DNA of 64,000 bases from Streptomyces ambofaciens ATCC 23877 (GTDB taxonomy: Bacteria > Actinomycetota > Actinomycetes > Streptomycetales > Streptomycetaceae): contig NZ_CP012382.1 of NCBI RefSeq assembly GCF_001267885.1, positions 3,521,001 to 3,585,000 on the forward strand. The letters are read 5' to 3'. Positions 17,491-26,972 of the stretch are shown here, in pieces; the first letter of the stretch is position 1, and each line of letters opens with the position of its first letter. Both the position numbers and the translations under genes were made by a program. A model generated the notes under the pieces. That model saw only the letters and a list, made by a program, of their open reading frames with translations, made no database searches and was not told the origin of the DNA.

Positions 17491-17533
17491 GCGGTCGCTC
17501 GCGGCCGCCGTGACGGACGAAACCCCCGAGCCG

Positions 17534-18427
17534 CTAGGCGAAGACGACCGTGCGACGCCCGTTGAGGAGGATCCGCCGCTCCGCGTGCCACTTCACGGCC
17601 CGCGCCAGCGCCTGGCACTCCACGTCCCGCCCGACGGCGACCAGCTGGTCCGGCGTGACGTCGTGCCCGACCCGCTCGACCTCCTGCTCGATGATCGGTC
17701 CCTCGTCGAGGTCGGCCGTCACATAGTGCGCCGTCGCCCCGATCAGCTTCACACCCCGGGCGTGCGCCTGGTGGTACGGCTTGGCACCCTTGAAGCTCGG
17801 CAGGAAGGAGTGGTGGATGTTGATGATCCGGCCGCTGAGCTGCTTGCAGAGGTCGTCGGAGAGGACCTGCATGTAGCGGGCCAGCACGACGAGTTCGACG
17901 TTCTCCTCGCGCACGATCTCCAGGACGCGCGCCTCCGCCTCCGCCTTGGTGTCCCGCGTCACGGGGATGTGGTGGAAGGGGATGTCATAGGAGCCCACGA
18001 GCTCGGCGAAGTCGGTGTGATTGGACACCACCGCGGCGATCTCGACCGGCAGCGCGCCGATCCGGGCCCGGAACAGCAGGTCGTTCAGGCAGTGCCCGAA
18101 CTTGCTGACCATGAGCACGACGCGCATCTTCTCGTCGGCCCGGTTGATCTGCCAGTCCATGTGGAAGGCGTCGCCGATCGCCGTGAAGCTGGCGCGCAGC
18201 TTGTCCACGGTCACCGGCGCCTCGGCCGAGAAGTGGACGCGCATGAAGAACAGACCCGTGTCGTGGTCGCCGAACTGCTGGCTGTCCTCGATGTTGCAGC
18301 CGGTCATGAACAGGTAGCTCGACACGGCGTGCACGATGCCCTGCTTGTCCGGACAGGACAGGGTGAGGACGTACTGGTCGGCCGGGGCGACGGCCGGCGG
18401 GACGGCGGCGGGGGACGGCTCATTCAT
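17534..18427 (-). CDS. purU: Formyltetrahydrofolate deformylase
   Basis: The 297-aa protein hydrolyses 10-formyl-THF to THF and formate, feeding formate-dependent purine synthesis and balancing one-carbon pools. An N-terminal ACT domain (about 20-95; LTLSCPDKQGIVHAVSSYLF) is followed by the formyltransferase fold with NHTD, the HHSFLPSFKGAKPYHQA stretch (about 225-241) and TADLDEGPIIEQ. Length matches the family. It is monocistronic here. Confidence 0.95.
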   Translation of the reverse strand: MNEPSPAAVPPAVAPADQYVLTLSCPDKQGIVHAVSSYLFMTGCNIEDSQQFGDHDTGLFFMRVHFSAEAPVTVDKLRASFTAIGDAFHMDWQINRADEKMRVVLMVSKFGHCLNDLLFRARIGALPVEIAAVVSNHTDFAELVGSYDIPFHHIPVTRDTKAEAEARVLEIVREENVELVVLARYMQVLSDDLCKQLSGRIINIHHSFLPSFKGAKPYHQAHARGVKLIGATAHYVTADLDEGPIIEQEVERVGHDVTPDQLVAVGRDVECQALARAVKWHAERRILLNGRRTVVFA

Positions 18428-18517
18428 GCAGGACAGGGTCCCATATCCGGGCCCGGGGGCCGAGTGCGTCCCGCCAGACGGACCCGGTCGCCCGCCCGGA
18501 CCGGCCCGGCCGCCCGC

Positions 18518-19018
18518 TCAGGCGGACCGGGTCAGGACGCGCAGAAGCTCCAGCGTGCGCGGTGCCGCCTCCGGGTCCTCGCCGTCACTGGTGGCCAAGC
18601 GCACGTGCGCGTCGCGCGCCGCCCGGACCGCCTCCGGCCAGTCGGGGTGGTCGAGGTACGCGGTCACCGGCGCGTCCGGCCCCACCTGGTGCATGATCCG
18701 CAGCACCCGCAGCACGGCGGTGTCGACGAGCGCCGCCTCCTGGGAGTCCCGGAAGACCGTGCCCACGTACTTCTCGGCGGACCAGTGGTCCAGCCAGGTG
18801 TCCTCCACCAGCCGGTACACCGCGTCCGTGACGTCGCCGTAGCCGTCCACACCGGCGAGCCAGACGTCCCGCTGGAAGGCGGGGGCGGAGAGCATGTGCA
18901 GCGCGGAGCGCACCTGGCTGCGCCAGCGCCACCACGGCATGTCGTTGAGTGGCATGCCGCCCATGGTGGAGGAGCGACGGCCGCGACGGGAAGAGTTCTC
19001 CGAACCTTGCACGGTCAT
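18518..19018 (-). CDS. SCO4402-family conserved actinobacterial protein
   Basis: The 166-aa protein has a basic, Ser-rich N-terminus and the stretch MPLNDMPWWRWRSQVRSALH, followed by a Trp/Asp-rich helical body. This matches the conserved Streptomyces SCO4402 family of unknown function. No catalytic motif, signal peptide or membrane segment is evident. It sits upstream of purU on the same strand, 90 bp apart. Confidence 0.75.
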   Translation of the reverse strand: MTVQGSENSSRRGRRSSTMGGMPLNDMPWWRWRSQVRSALHMLSAPAFQRDVWLAGVDGYGDVTDAVYRLVEDTWLDHWSAEKYVGTVFRDSQEAALVDTAVLRVLRIMHQVGPDAPVTAYLDHPDWPEAVRAARDAHVRLATSDGEDPEAAPRTLELLRVLTRSA

Positions 19019-19135
19019 CGATCGTACGTTCCCCCTCGTCCGCGACTCACCGGCCCCCGCAATTCACCCCGGTGTCACCATGCGTTGACCGCAGGTCACT
19101 TCCAGGTTAGCCGTGTGACGGAATCGTGCGGGTGC

Positions 19136-20455
19136 ATGACCGGCAGGCGACCCACCCGCAGCACCGTTCTCCGCGGCCTCCGCGGCCGCTCCCGGGCATC
19201 CCGCACCGGCGTCCTGTCCGCGGGCGCCCTGGTGGCGTGCGTGTCGCTCACCGCCGGCTGCGGGGTCGTCCCCGGTACCACGGGGGGTTCCGGGGGCGAC
19301 GACCCGATCACCGTCATGACCTGGGCGCCACAGGACACGGGGGCGACCAACAAGCCCGGCATGCCCGCCTTCGCCCAGGCCTACGCCCGCTCCGTCAACG
19401 CCCAGGGCGGGCTCGGCGGACGCGAGCTCAACGTCCTGACCTGCAACGACCACAACGACGGCGTGACCGCCGCGAAGTGCGCCCGCCTGGCGGTCAAGGA
19501 GAACGTGGTCGCGGTCGTCGGCTCCTACAGTCAGCACGCCGACTCCTTCCTCCCCGTGCTGGAGGGCGCCGGCATCCCCTACATCGGCGGCTACGGCATC
19601 ACCAACACGGAGTTCACCAGCCCTCTGTCCTACCCGGTCAACGGGGGCCAGCCCGCGCTGCTGGCCGGCCTCGGCAGCGCCCTCGCCGACTCCTGCGGGC
19701 CGGTCACCCTGGTCCGGCCCGACACCATCGCGGGCGACGAGCTGCCCGTGCTGCTCGACTCCGGACTCACCTCGGGCGGGCACGAGCGCGCCCACGACCA
19801 GCGGGCGGCGGAGGACGCCACCGAGTACGGCGGCCAGTCCGAGCAGGCACTGCGGCGGGCGACCGCCGGCCCAGGGGACCAGGGGTGCGTCGTGCCCGTC
19901 CTCGGGGACCGCACGGGCACCTTCATGGACTCCTTCCGCCGGGCCCGCGAGGACCACCCCGAGGTGCGGACCGCGACCGTGCTCGGCAGCGTCGACCAGA
20001 CCACGATCAACGCGAGCGGCGGAGAGTCCGGGCCCTACGAGGGGGCGTACGTCACCGGCTGGTACCCCTCGGTGAGCGACCCGGGCTGGGCCGGGATGAA
20101 GAAGGTGATCAAGGAGCAGGCGTTCGGCGACAACAACGTCGACGCGGCGGACGCCGGGGTGCAGACCACGTGGATCGCGTACACCGTCCTCAAGGAGGTC
20201 GTCGAGTCCCTGGGGGACGGCGAGGTCAGCGCCGACACCGTCCGGCGGGCCCTGGACGGCGGGCTGGAGGTCGGCACGGGCGGGCTCACGCCGCCGCTCC
20301 GGTGGACCTTCGCGGACAAGCTCGCCTCGGTCGGCTTCCCGCGCCTGGTCAACACCGAGGTGTCGCTGCAGGTCGTACGCCGGGGCCACCTCGTCTCGGC
20401 CCGCCAGAAAACCCTGGACACCACCCGCACCCTGCAGAACGCCGACGTGGCCTGA
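19136..20455 (+). CDS. Lipoprotein, periplasmic-binding fold (branched-chain amino acid type)
   Basis: The 439-aa protein has a basic N-terminus, a hydrophobic signal (VLSAGALVACVSL) and a lipobox TAGC near residue 40, so it should be a membrane-anchored lipoprotein. The mature part follows the Leu/Ile/Val-binding receptor fold (MPAFAQAYARSVNAQGGLGG, VAVVGSYSQHADSFLPVLEG). No ABC permease or ATPase gene adjoins it, so it is an orphan receptor or signalling lipoprotein. The start is uncertain: ATG 19136 is chosen; an in-frame GTG at 19115 would add seven residues. Confidence 0.8.
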   Translation: MTGRRPTRSTVLRGLRGRSRASRTGVLSAGALVACVSLTAGCGVVPGTTGGSGGDDPITVMTWAPQDTGATNKPGMPAFAQAYARSVNAQGGLGGRELNVLTCNDHNDGVTAAKCARLAVKENVVAVVGSYSQHADSFLPVLEGAGIPYIGGYGITNTEFTSPLSYPVNGGQPALLAGLGSALADSCGPVTLVRPDTIAGDELPVLLDSGLTSGGHERAHDQRAAEDATEYGGQSEQALRRATAGPGDQGCVVPVLGDRTGTFMDSFRRAREDHPEVRTATVLGSVDQTTINASGGESGPYEGAYVTGWYPSVSDPGWAGMKKVIKEQAFGDNNVDAADAGVQTTWIAYTVLKEVVESLGDGEVSADTVRRALDGGLEVGTGGLTPPLRWTFADKLASVGFPRLVNTEVSLQVVRRGHLVSARQKTLDTTRTLQNADVA

Positions 20456-20542
20456 GCGAACCCCCGGCCCGGGCCCACCGGGCCCAGCGCCGGGGAGGGC
20501 CGGCCGGCCCGCGGCCGCGGGCCGTGGCCGTGGCCGTGGCCG

Positions 20543-22634
20543 TCACAGCTGGGTCGGCTGGCGTTCCGTCAGGCCGTACTTCTTCGCGATGTCGTTCCAG
20601 AGCTTGGCGGCCTTGGTCTTCTCCTTGCTCGCCGTACCGCTCTCCCGGTTGCCGGCCTGCGGGCTGGTGCGGGGCTTGCCCTTCTTGCAGCCGTTCTTGC
20701 CGGCCGTCTGGTCGGCCCAGGCCGCGTAGTGGTTGTCGGCCGACGCCGAGGCCTGCCACGCCTTGGTGAGGGCGGTGGTCAGCTCGGTGTGCCGGGGCAG
20801 CTTGTCCACGGAGAGCTGGGAGAGGCTGGTGACCAGCCCGGTGCGCTGCTTGGCGGCCTCGCGCAGGTCCTTGGCCGCCTGGGGCAGGTTGTCGCAGGTC
20901 TTCACGTCGCCCACGGCGTTGATCACCGTGGACCGGCTGTTGCCGCTGTGGGCCAGCAGCTTGTCCAGCTCCACGGCCTGCTGCCGGACCGGGTCGACGG
21001 ACGGCGACGCGGAGGCCGACGCGGACGCGGACGCGGAGGCCGGGGCCGTGGCGGACACGGTCTGGTTGCCGCCGGTGTCCTCCTCGCCGCCCCCGCCCGC
21101 CATCATCGCGCCGGCACCGACACCGACGACGGCGATGCCGACCCCCACGGCGGCCAGGAGCGGCAGCCGCGAGCCGGTCCGCCCGCCGCGGCCGCCCCGG
21201 CCGGCGCCGTCCTCGTTCCCGCGCCGTCTGCCGCCACCACCGCCGGGCCCCTGCGGGGCGTGTCCGGTCCGGTCACCGGGGCGCGGGGGCTGCGGCTCGT
21301 CGAAGCGGGGCAGCTGCTGGGTGGCCGAGGCCGGGCTGTCCGCGCCGGGCCCGCTGCGGAAGAGGTTGTCGAACTCGGCGGGCGGCTGCCGGCCCTCCTC
21401 ACCCCCGGGCGCCCCGTAGGGGGCGGGTGCGGGACCGCCGGGCACGGGTGCGATGTACTGCGTGGCGTCGGGGTGCGGGGCGGGCGCGGCGGGGGCGGGC
21501 AGGTGCCCGGCCGCGTCCTGCGCCGGGTAGTGCGGTGCCCGGCCGAGGAACTGCGTCGACTCGGCGGCCGTCTGGCCGTGCTCCTGCGCGTGCCGGCCGT
21601 GGCTGCCGGGCTGCCCGGCGTGTGTCGGCGCGGGTCTCTCCGGAGGCAGCGCCCCCGCCCCCACGGGGGGTATGTACTGCGTCGCGCCCTCGTCCGCGGG
21701 TATCCCGACCGGCGGCAGGAACTGGGTGAGGCCCTCGTCGGCCGGCGGCAGGGGTGCGGACTGCCGCGGCGCCTGCGCGTGGTGCCCGGCCGCCTGTCCC
21801 TGCTGCGGATACGAGGACTGCGCGCCGTAGGCCTGGTCGCCGTACGTCCCCGGGTGCGGACCACTCACCGGTCCGCCGTAGCCCGGAGCCCGGCCGCCGT
21901 CGGGCACGCCGTACGCCCCCGGGTTCTGGCCACCGGCATGGTCGCCGTACGCCCCCGGGTTCTGGCCACCCGCCTGGTCGCCATAGGCCCCCTGGCGGCC
22001 ACCCGCCTGGTCGCCATAGGCCCCCTGGCGGCCACCCGCCTGGTCGCCATAGGCCCCCTGGCTCTCCATAGGCCCCCTGGCGGCCACCCGCCTGGTCGCC
22101 ATAGGCCCCCTGGCTCTGGCCACCCGCCTGGTCGCCATAGGCCCCCTGGCTCTGGCCACCCGCCTGGCCGCCGTACGCCCCCTGGCTCTGGCCACCCGCC
22201 TGGTCGCCGTACGCCGGAGCCCGGCCGTCGTCGGGCACGCCGTAGGCCGGGGCCTGGGCGCCCTCCGGGGGGAGCGGGCCGGGGCCCGCCTGGGGCGGCA
22301 GGGCGCCGGGCGACCGGTCCGGGCCGCCCTGCGCGGGCCAGCTGTGCGGGGCGGGCGGCTGGGCGGCCTCCGGCGGGCCGGAGCCCCAGGGCTGGGCTCC
22401 GGGCGGCGTCGGCCAGCCCTGGTCCGCAGCCGGGCCCTGCTGCTGCTCGGGGCCCCACGGCCGGTCCCAGGCCTGACCGCCGGGCGGCGCCGAGGGGGGC
22501 ACGGGCCGGCCGGCCGGCCCGGCACCCGTACCCGCCAGGCCCGGCAGCAGCGGCTCGCCACCGTCCGAGGGCAGCACGATGCCTTCGCGCGCGGGCCGCG
22601 CCGAGGGCTCCTCGCCCTGTCCACTCTGCGTCAC
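20543..22634 (-). pseudogene. Frameshifted Gly/Gln/Pro-rich repeat membrane protein
   Basis: One gene appears split between two frames. The N-terminal frame starts at ATG 22634 (MTQSGQGEEPSARPAREG) and reads AYGDQAGGQSQG repeats. After about 22066 the repeats, and the rest of a natural protein down to 20543, continue in another frame. Restoring 17 bases missing from one repeat unit at 22065/22066 rejoins them into about 702 codons. The C-terminal part has five TQ(F/Y/Q)-type motifs, one transmembrane helix (LPLLAAVGVGIAVVGVGAG), an Ala/Ser spacer and an outer helical domain with two Cys. Without the fix the N-terminal frame stops near 21399. It could be real, phase-variable or an assembly error. 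Confidence 0.75.
21908..22208 (-). repeat. Tandem 33/36-bp coding repeats
   Basis: About nine units encode GGQSQGAYGDQA (36 bp) or GGRQGAYGDQA (33 bp). One unit, at 22061-22080, lacks the 17 bases expected between GGCTCT and CCATAGG on the plus strand. Confidence 0.85.
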
Positions 22635-22835
22635 CGGGACTCCTACGAATGGGGGACCTTCGGAATCGTCGGCTCACGCTACCGGGTCCCCGGAGCCCAC
22701 TGCCACGCCGCATGGGGCGTGGACTCCTTCCCTGTGACAGCAGTAACAAAACCGGGCCGCGGCACGCTGTTCATGGCACCTCGTGCCCACCATGCCGCCG
22801 TTTCCCGTGAGTTCACGCGCTCGCGGCCCTCGCGT

Positions 22836-24221
22836 TCACGCCGCCGCCTGGAGGTCGAGCCGCGCCCCGAACTCCCTCACCACCGCCTCCTCCCGATACG
22901 GTTCCAGCCGTGCCTGGAAGTCGTCCAGGTACTCGGCGCCCCGGTTCGAACGCAGCGTCTCCAGGAGTTCCACCGCCTTCGTCGCGGTGGTGCAGGCCTG
23001 TTCGATCTCCCGCTGCTGCACCTGCGCCGTGGCCAGCAGCACGAACCCGATGGCCCGCCTGCGCGCCCGTGACTCGGGGTGCCCGTCCAGGGACTCCCGG
23101 GCGTACCGCGCCGCGGCGTCGGCCTGCCCGAGGTCCCGGTGGCAGTGCGCCAACTCGTCGGCGAGGTAGGCCTCGTCGAAGTGCGCGATCCACACGGGGT
23201 CGTCCCCGGAGGCCGTGTCGGCCGCCTCCATCGCGGCGACCGCCCGCCCGGCCGCCGTGTGGGCCGCCCGCACGTCGCCGAGGAGCGCGTGACCGCGGGC
23301 CTCGGCGGCGTGGAACATCGCCTCCGCACGCGGCGTCACCCGCCCCCGCGCGCCCTCCTGCGCCGCGCGCGCCAACTGGGCGATCTCCCGCGGGTTGCCG
23401 AGCTGTGCGGCCAGGTGACTCATGGACGCGGCGAGGACGTACCCGCCGTACCCTCGGTCGCCCGCCGCCTGCGCGAGCCGCAGCGACTGGATGTAGTACC
23501 GCTGGGCGAGCCCAGGTTGGCCGGTGTCGACAGCCATGTACCCGGCGAGTTCGGTCAGCCGGGCCACCGTGGCGAACAACTCCCGCCCCACCGCCTCCCG
23601 GTAGGAGCCGGCGAGCAGCCCGGAGACGACGCTGTTCAGGTAGTGCACGACGACCGGGCGCACGTGCCCGCTGCCGAACTGGTGGTCCAGGTCCACCAGT
23701 GCCTGGGTCATCGCCCGCACCGCCGCCACGTCGGAGGGCCCCACCCGCGGCCCGGCCGAGCGCGACACCTGGGAGTCGGGGGCGGAGATCAGCCAGTCCC
23801 GGCTCGGTTCGACGAGCGCGGAGGCGGCCACGGAGGAGCCGGACAGGAAGTCCCGGCGTCCGACGTCGCTGCGCCACAGCTCGCAGACCTGCTCGATGGC
23901 GCCCAGCACCGTCGGCGAGAACTGGAGGCCGACGCCCGAGGCGAGGTTCTTGCCGTTGGCCATGCCGATCTCGTCGATCGTGACCGTGCGGCCCAGCTTG
24001 CGGCCGAGCGCCTCGGCGATGATCGCCGGTGCCCGACCGCGCGGTTGCTGTCCGCGCAGCCAGCGGGCCACGGAGGTCTTGTCGTACCGCAGGTCGAGTC
24101 CGTGCTCGACCCCGCACACGTTGACCCGGCGGGCGAGGCCCGCGTTCGAGCAGCCCGCTTCCTGAATGAGCGCCTGCAGTCGTTCGTTCGGCTGCCGCGC
24201 GACGAGAGGCCTTGCGGCCAT
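22836..24221 (-). CDS. HTH/TPR regulator, NsdA-like family
   Basis: The 461-aa protein has an N-terminal Xre-like region (about 8-60: NERLQALIQEAGCSNAGLAR, DKTSVARWLRGQQP). A long helical TPR-type section follows (about 150-440) with repeats such as GQPGLAQRYYIQSLRLAQAA and LGQADAAARYARESL. It resembles NsdA, a Streptomyces regulator that holds back sporulation and antibiotic production, and related paralogues. I cannot tell orthologue from paralogue. It is divergent from the primase-fold gene; the 316 bp between them shows no clear dyad. Confidence 0.75.
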   Translation of the reverse strand: MAARPLVARQPNERLQALIQEAGCSNAGLARRVNVCGVEHGLDLRYDKTSVARWLRGQQPRGRAPAIIAEALGRKLGRTVTIDEIGMANGKNLASGVGLQFSPTVLGAIEQVCELWRSDVGRRDFLSGSSVAASALVEPSRDWLISAPDSQVSRSAGPRVGPSDVAAVRAMTQALVDLDHQFGSGHVRPVVVHYLNSVVSGLLAGSYREAVGRELFATVARLTELAGYMAVDTGQPGLAQRYYIQSLRLAQAAGDRGYGGYVLAASMSHLAAQLGNPREIAQLARAAQEGARGRVTPRAEAMFHAAEARGHALLGDVRAAHTAAGRAVAAMEAADTASGDDPVWIAHFDEAYLADELAHCHRDLGQADAAARYARESLDGHPESRARRRAIGFVLLATAQVQQREIEQACTTATKAVELLETLRSNRGAEYLDDFQARLEPYREEAVVREFGARLDLQAAA

Positions 24222-24537
24222 GGCGTAACCCCCATGCGGTCTCTTGCGGTGTCATGCGGTATCGGTGCTGTCCCGGCGGACGAATGGATCCGGCCGTGAA
24301 GATCAATGCCCCGTCGATGTGCCGACAATGCGAGACTTGCGAAGCTTGCGAGGATTGCCGGGGCAACGGCCGCCGCCGGCCCCAGACGTGGCTACCCCGC
24401 TCCCACGGCGAATCCTCCCGCGCGCCCCCGTACATGCATCCATGCGCCCCAGGTGCGGAATCGGTGCTCCTCCCCCGCGCAAACGGGAGACGGGCGGGCC
24501 CCCGTAACCCGCGGTGGGCGCGGGAGTTGAGCTCCAC

Positions 24538-25191
24538 GTGGAAGAGACCATCCCGGGCACCGATACCGCACAGATCCCCCAGCAGCGCGGTGCATCGCTG
24601 CTGGAGACCGCCGTACGCTACGCCGAGGAGCGCCACTGGGACGTGTTCCCCGGCACCTGGCTCGAAGCCGCCGACGGGGTGCAGCGCTGCTCCTGCGGGG
24701 ACCCGGTGTGCGCCGCCCCCGGCGCACACCCGGCGCGCGAGGACTGGGCGACCCAGGCGACGGGCAGCGCCACCGTCGCCCGGCGGATGTGGCAGAAGCA
24801 GCCGACGGCGTCGATCCTGCTGCCCACGGGGCGGACGTTCGACGCGATCGACGTGCCCGAGACCGCGGGATTCCTGGCCCTCGCCCGGATGGAGCGGATG
24901 GAGCTGACGCTCGGTCCGGTGACGCTGACGCCGGACCGGCGGATGCGGTTCTTCGTGCTCCCGGGGGCCGCGGTGAAGGTGCCGGACCTCGTGCGGCGGC
25001 TGGGATGGTCGCCGTCGTCCCTCGATCTGACCGCGCTGGGCGAGGGGACGTTCGTGGCCGCGCCGCCCACGCGGTACGGGACACGGGGGGCCGTCCAGTG
25101 GGCGTGCCGGCCCACCCCGGCGAACCGGTGGCTGCCGGACGTGGAGGAGCTGATCTCGCCGCTGGCGTACGCCTGCGGCCGGGATCGTTAG
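24538..25191 (+). CDS. Bifunctional DNA primase/polymerase (Prim-Pol) domain protein
   Basis: The 217-aa protein resembles the N-terminal Prim-Pol domain: LLETAVRYAEERHWDVFPGT, a Cys-rich CSCGDPVCAAPGAHPARE, FDAIDVPE at the position of the catalytic acidic strand, and VAAPPTRYGTRGAVQWACRP. No helicase domain follows, unlike phage and plasmid forms. Single-domain chromosomal copies are common in Streptomyces, with role unclear. GTG 24538 is chosen because GGGAG lies upstream and the product begins MEETIPG; an in-frame GTG at 24514 lacks a ribosome site. Confidence 0.75.
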   Translation: MEETIPGTDTAQIPQQRGASLLETAVRYAEERHWDVFPGTWLEAADGVQRCSCGDPVCAAPGAHPAREDWATQATGSATVARRMWQKQPTASILLPTGRTFDAIDVPETAGFLALARMERMELTLGPVTLTPDRRMRFFVLPGAAVKVPDLVRRLGWSPSSLDLTALGEGTFVAAPPTRYGTRGAVQWACRPTPANRWLPDVEELISPLAYACGRDR

Positions 25192-25206
25192 GAGAGCGGG
25201 CACGAC

Positions 25207-25389
25207 GTGTGGCGCGATCCGGCCGAGGTGAAGGCCCGGATCGGGGTGCTGCCCGAGGGGCGGCGGCTGTTCGAGCGGCTGTCGGGACGGGAACCGCCGG
25301 GCTGCACCGGCCGGTTGCGCGGCCTGCCCGGCACCGAGGTGGGGGTGACCCGGCCCTCCCCCGCGGGCGGCCCGGTCAGGGCTCCATGA
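25207..25389 (+). CDS. Possible 60-aa protein of unknown function
   Basis: GTG 25207 lies 15 bp after the Prim-Pol stop, with AGGAG about 12 nt upstream. The product (WRDPAEVKARIGVLPEGRRL onwards) is charged and helical at first, then Gly/Pro-rich. Its end overlaps the convergent hydrolase gene by 14 bp. Codon bias fits the region but no family is recognised. Confidence 0.4.
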   Translation: MWRDPAEVKARIGVLPEGRRLFERLSGREPPGCTGRLRGLPGTEVGVTRPSPAGGPVRAP

Positions 25390-26395
25390 GCGTGTCCAGG
25401 AACGGTTCGATGGCCGCCCGCCAGGCCTCCGGCTGGTCGTAGTGGACGAGGTGGCCGGCGTCGGCGACCTCCGCGTACTGGCCGCGCGGGAGCACGCGGA
25501 CCATCTCCTGCGCCTCCGCGCGGCCCAGTTCGCCGTCGAGGCCGCGGACGACCAGGGTCGGGCAGCGCACCTGGGCCAGTTCCTCCCAGTGGGCGTCGTA
25601 GACCCAGGTCTCGCGGGACCTGAGCATCTGCTCCGGCTCGAAGACGGGCCGCCAGCCGTCCGGTGACTCGGCCATCACCTCGACGTAGAACTCGCCCCGG
25701 GCCGGGTTGGGCCGCTCCACCCACGGGTCGTCCTCGCCGAACCACTTGCGCACGTCCGCGAGCGTGGCGAAGGGGACCGGCCAGGCGCGGAACCACTCGG
25801 TCCAGGTGTGCTGCGAGGCGGCGCCGAGCGCGGACGCCCGCATGTCGCAGATGATCAGCCCGCGGACCAGGTCGGGGCGTTTCGCTGCGAGCTGCCAGGC
25901 GGTCAGCGCGCCCATGGCGTGGCCGATCAGGACGGCCGGGCCGAGGCCGAGCTGCTCCAGGGCGGCCTCGACGTCCTCGACGTAGGCCTCCCGGGTGTAG
26001 GCGCCGTGCGGGGGCTTGTCGCTGCGACCGTGGCCGCGCTGGTCGAGCGCGACGGCCCGGTGCCGGGCGGAGAGCCAGCGGGCGGTGGGGGCCCAGTGCG
26101 AGGCGCGGCCCATCAGACCGTGGAGCAACAGCACGCCCGGCGGGCCTGCGGCCCCGTGGGCGGCGGGGCGGGAGGGAGGCGAGACGCCGGCGGCCTCGGC
26201 GGTCACGGGGAGCGTGTGCGCCGGGGCACCTCCGCCCGGGTCCGCGCCACCGGAGACCCCGCCGTGGAGGGCCCCGCCGGGGGCCGTCCCACCGAGGGCC
26301 GTGTCGTGCGGCCCGCCGGTCTTGGGAGGGTCGCCGAACTCCCAGGCCGCGAGGCGTACGCCGCCCGCGCCGGTCACGTCGATGCGCCGCGCCAT
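25376..26395 (-). CDS. Alpha/beta hydrolase
   Basis: The 339-aa protein has an oxyanion stretch VLLLHGLMGRASHW (about 89-102), DQRGHGRSDKP (about 117-127), a nucleophile elbow GHAMGA in place of GxSxG, acid region VVRGLDGELG, and catalytic His in DAGHLVHYDQP near the C-terminus. The elbow shows Ala/Met where Ser is expected, so it may not be a classical serine hydrolase. A low-complexity Gly/Ala/Pro insert of about 60 residues lies before the core. ATG 26395 follows AGGAG closely. Substrate unknown. Confidence 0.82.
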   Translation of the reverse strand: MARRIDVTGAGGVRLAAWEFGDPPKTGGPHDTALGGTAPGGALHGGVSGGADPGGGAPAHTLPVTAEAAGVSPPSRPAAHGAAGPPGVLLLHGLMGRASHWAPTARWLSARHRAVALDQRGHGRSDKPPHGAYTREAYVEDVEAALEQLGLGPAVLIGHAMGALTAWQLAAKRPDLVRGLIICDMRASALGAASQHTWTEWFRAWPVPFATLADVRKWFGEDDPWVERPNPARGEFYVEVMAESPDGWRPVFEPEQMLRSRETWVYDAHWEELAQVRCPTLVVRGLDGELGRAEAQEMVRVLPRGQYAEVADAGHLVHYDQPEAWRAAIEPFLDTLMEP

Positions 26396-26972
26396 AGCTC
26401 CTGGCACCCCCCAAGCTCCGCTCGGACCGCCCGCCCCTGCCGGGCCGGCCGGTCCTGTGAACCGTGTCCTGCCTGCCGTGCCTGTCCTGCTCGCCGGGGC
26501 CGCCGTCGCGCCCACGGCCGTCCGACGTCCGCAGAGTATCGAATACCCATTCGAAGAAGCCGCCTCGGTGAGCAACACCCCTCGTTCGAGTGACACCCCT
26601 CAGGGATTGATCGCCGCCGCCCAGGGGAGATCTTCAACGGGAGGCGGACCGCTCGGGGAAAACGGTCCGAGGGGATTGACCCTGAGAGCTCGGGGCTCCG
26701 GGTCAGCACAGGGGAGGACAGGCCCCGGCGCCACACGGCGCCGGGGCCCTCTCCGTCTCTCCGTCACAGCCTCCCCCTTCCCGACCGGGCGACATCGCTG
26801 TCGGGCCACGGCCAAGAGCCCCTCACGTCATATGCCTCGCGCCCCAGCCTTGCACGCGACGCGGCCGGGCGCTGCGATTCGGCTCACCGGCCCATGGAAT
26901 CGACGGGATCGTGTCCCTGGCCGGAACGCCGGTACGGCCCGCGGGAGGCGGGACCCGACCGGCCGGCCGCCT
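26396..26972. other. 577-bp gap with stacked hairpins, no gene found
   Basis: The gap lies between the hydrolase start and the dmdR1 stop. At about 26647-26748 three dyads follow each other: CTCGG/CCGAG, TGACCC/GGGTCA and a 12-bp terminator. It may be the 3' untranslated region of dmdR1 or a small RNA. No ORF with a ribosome site is evident. Confidence 0.55.
26721..26748. terminator. Strong hairpin downstream of dmdR1
   Basis: GGCCCCGGCGCC and its exact complement enclose a 4-nt ACAC loop. It is 225 bp past the dmdR1 stop, so it may instead end a short plus-strand RNA. Confidence 0.7.

Noticed and set aside
19090..19115. AGGTTAGCC before the lipoprotein gene as a possible DmdR1 iron box
   Set aside because: Only one half resembles the iron-box half-site and there is no inverted partner.
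20515..20545. GGCCGT triplet-like repeats after the lipoprotein gene
   Set aside because: A short GC-rich microsatellite between convergent genes with no structure beyond composition.
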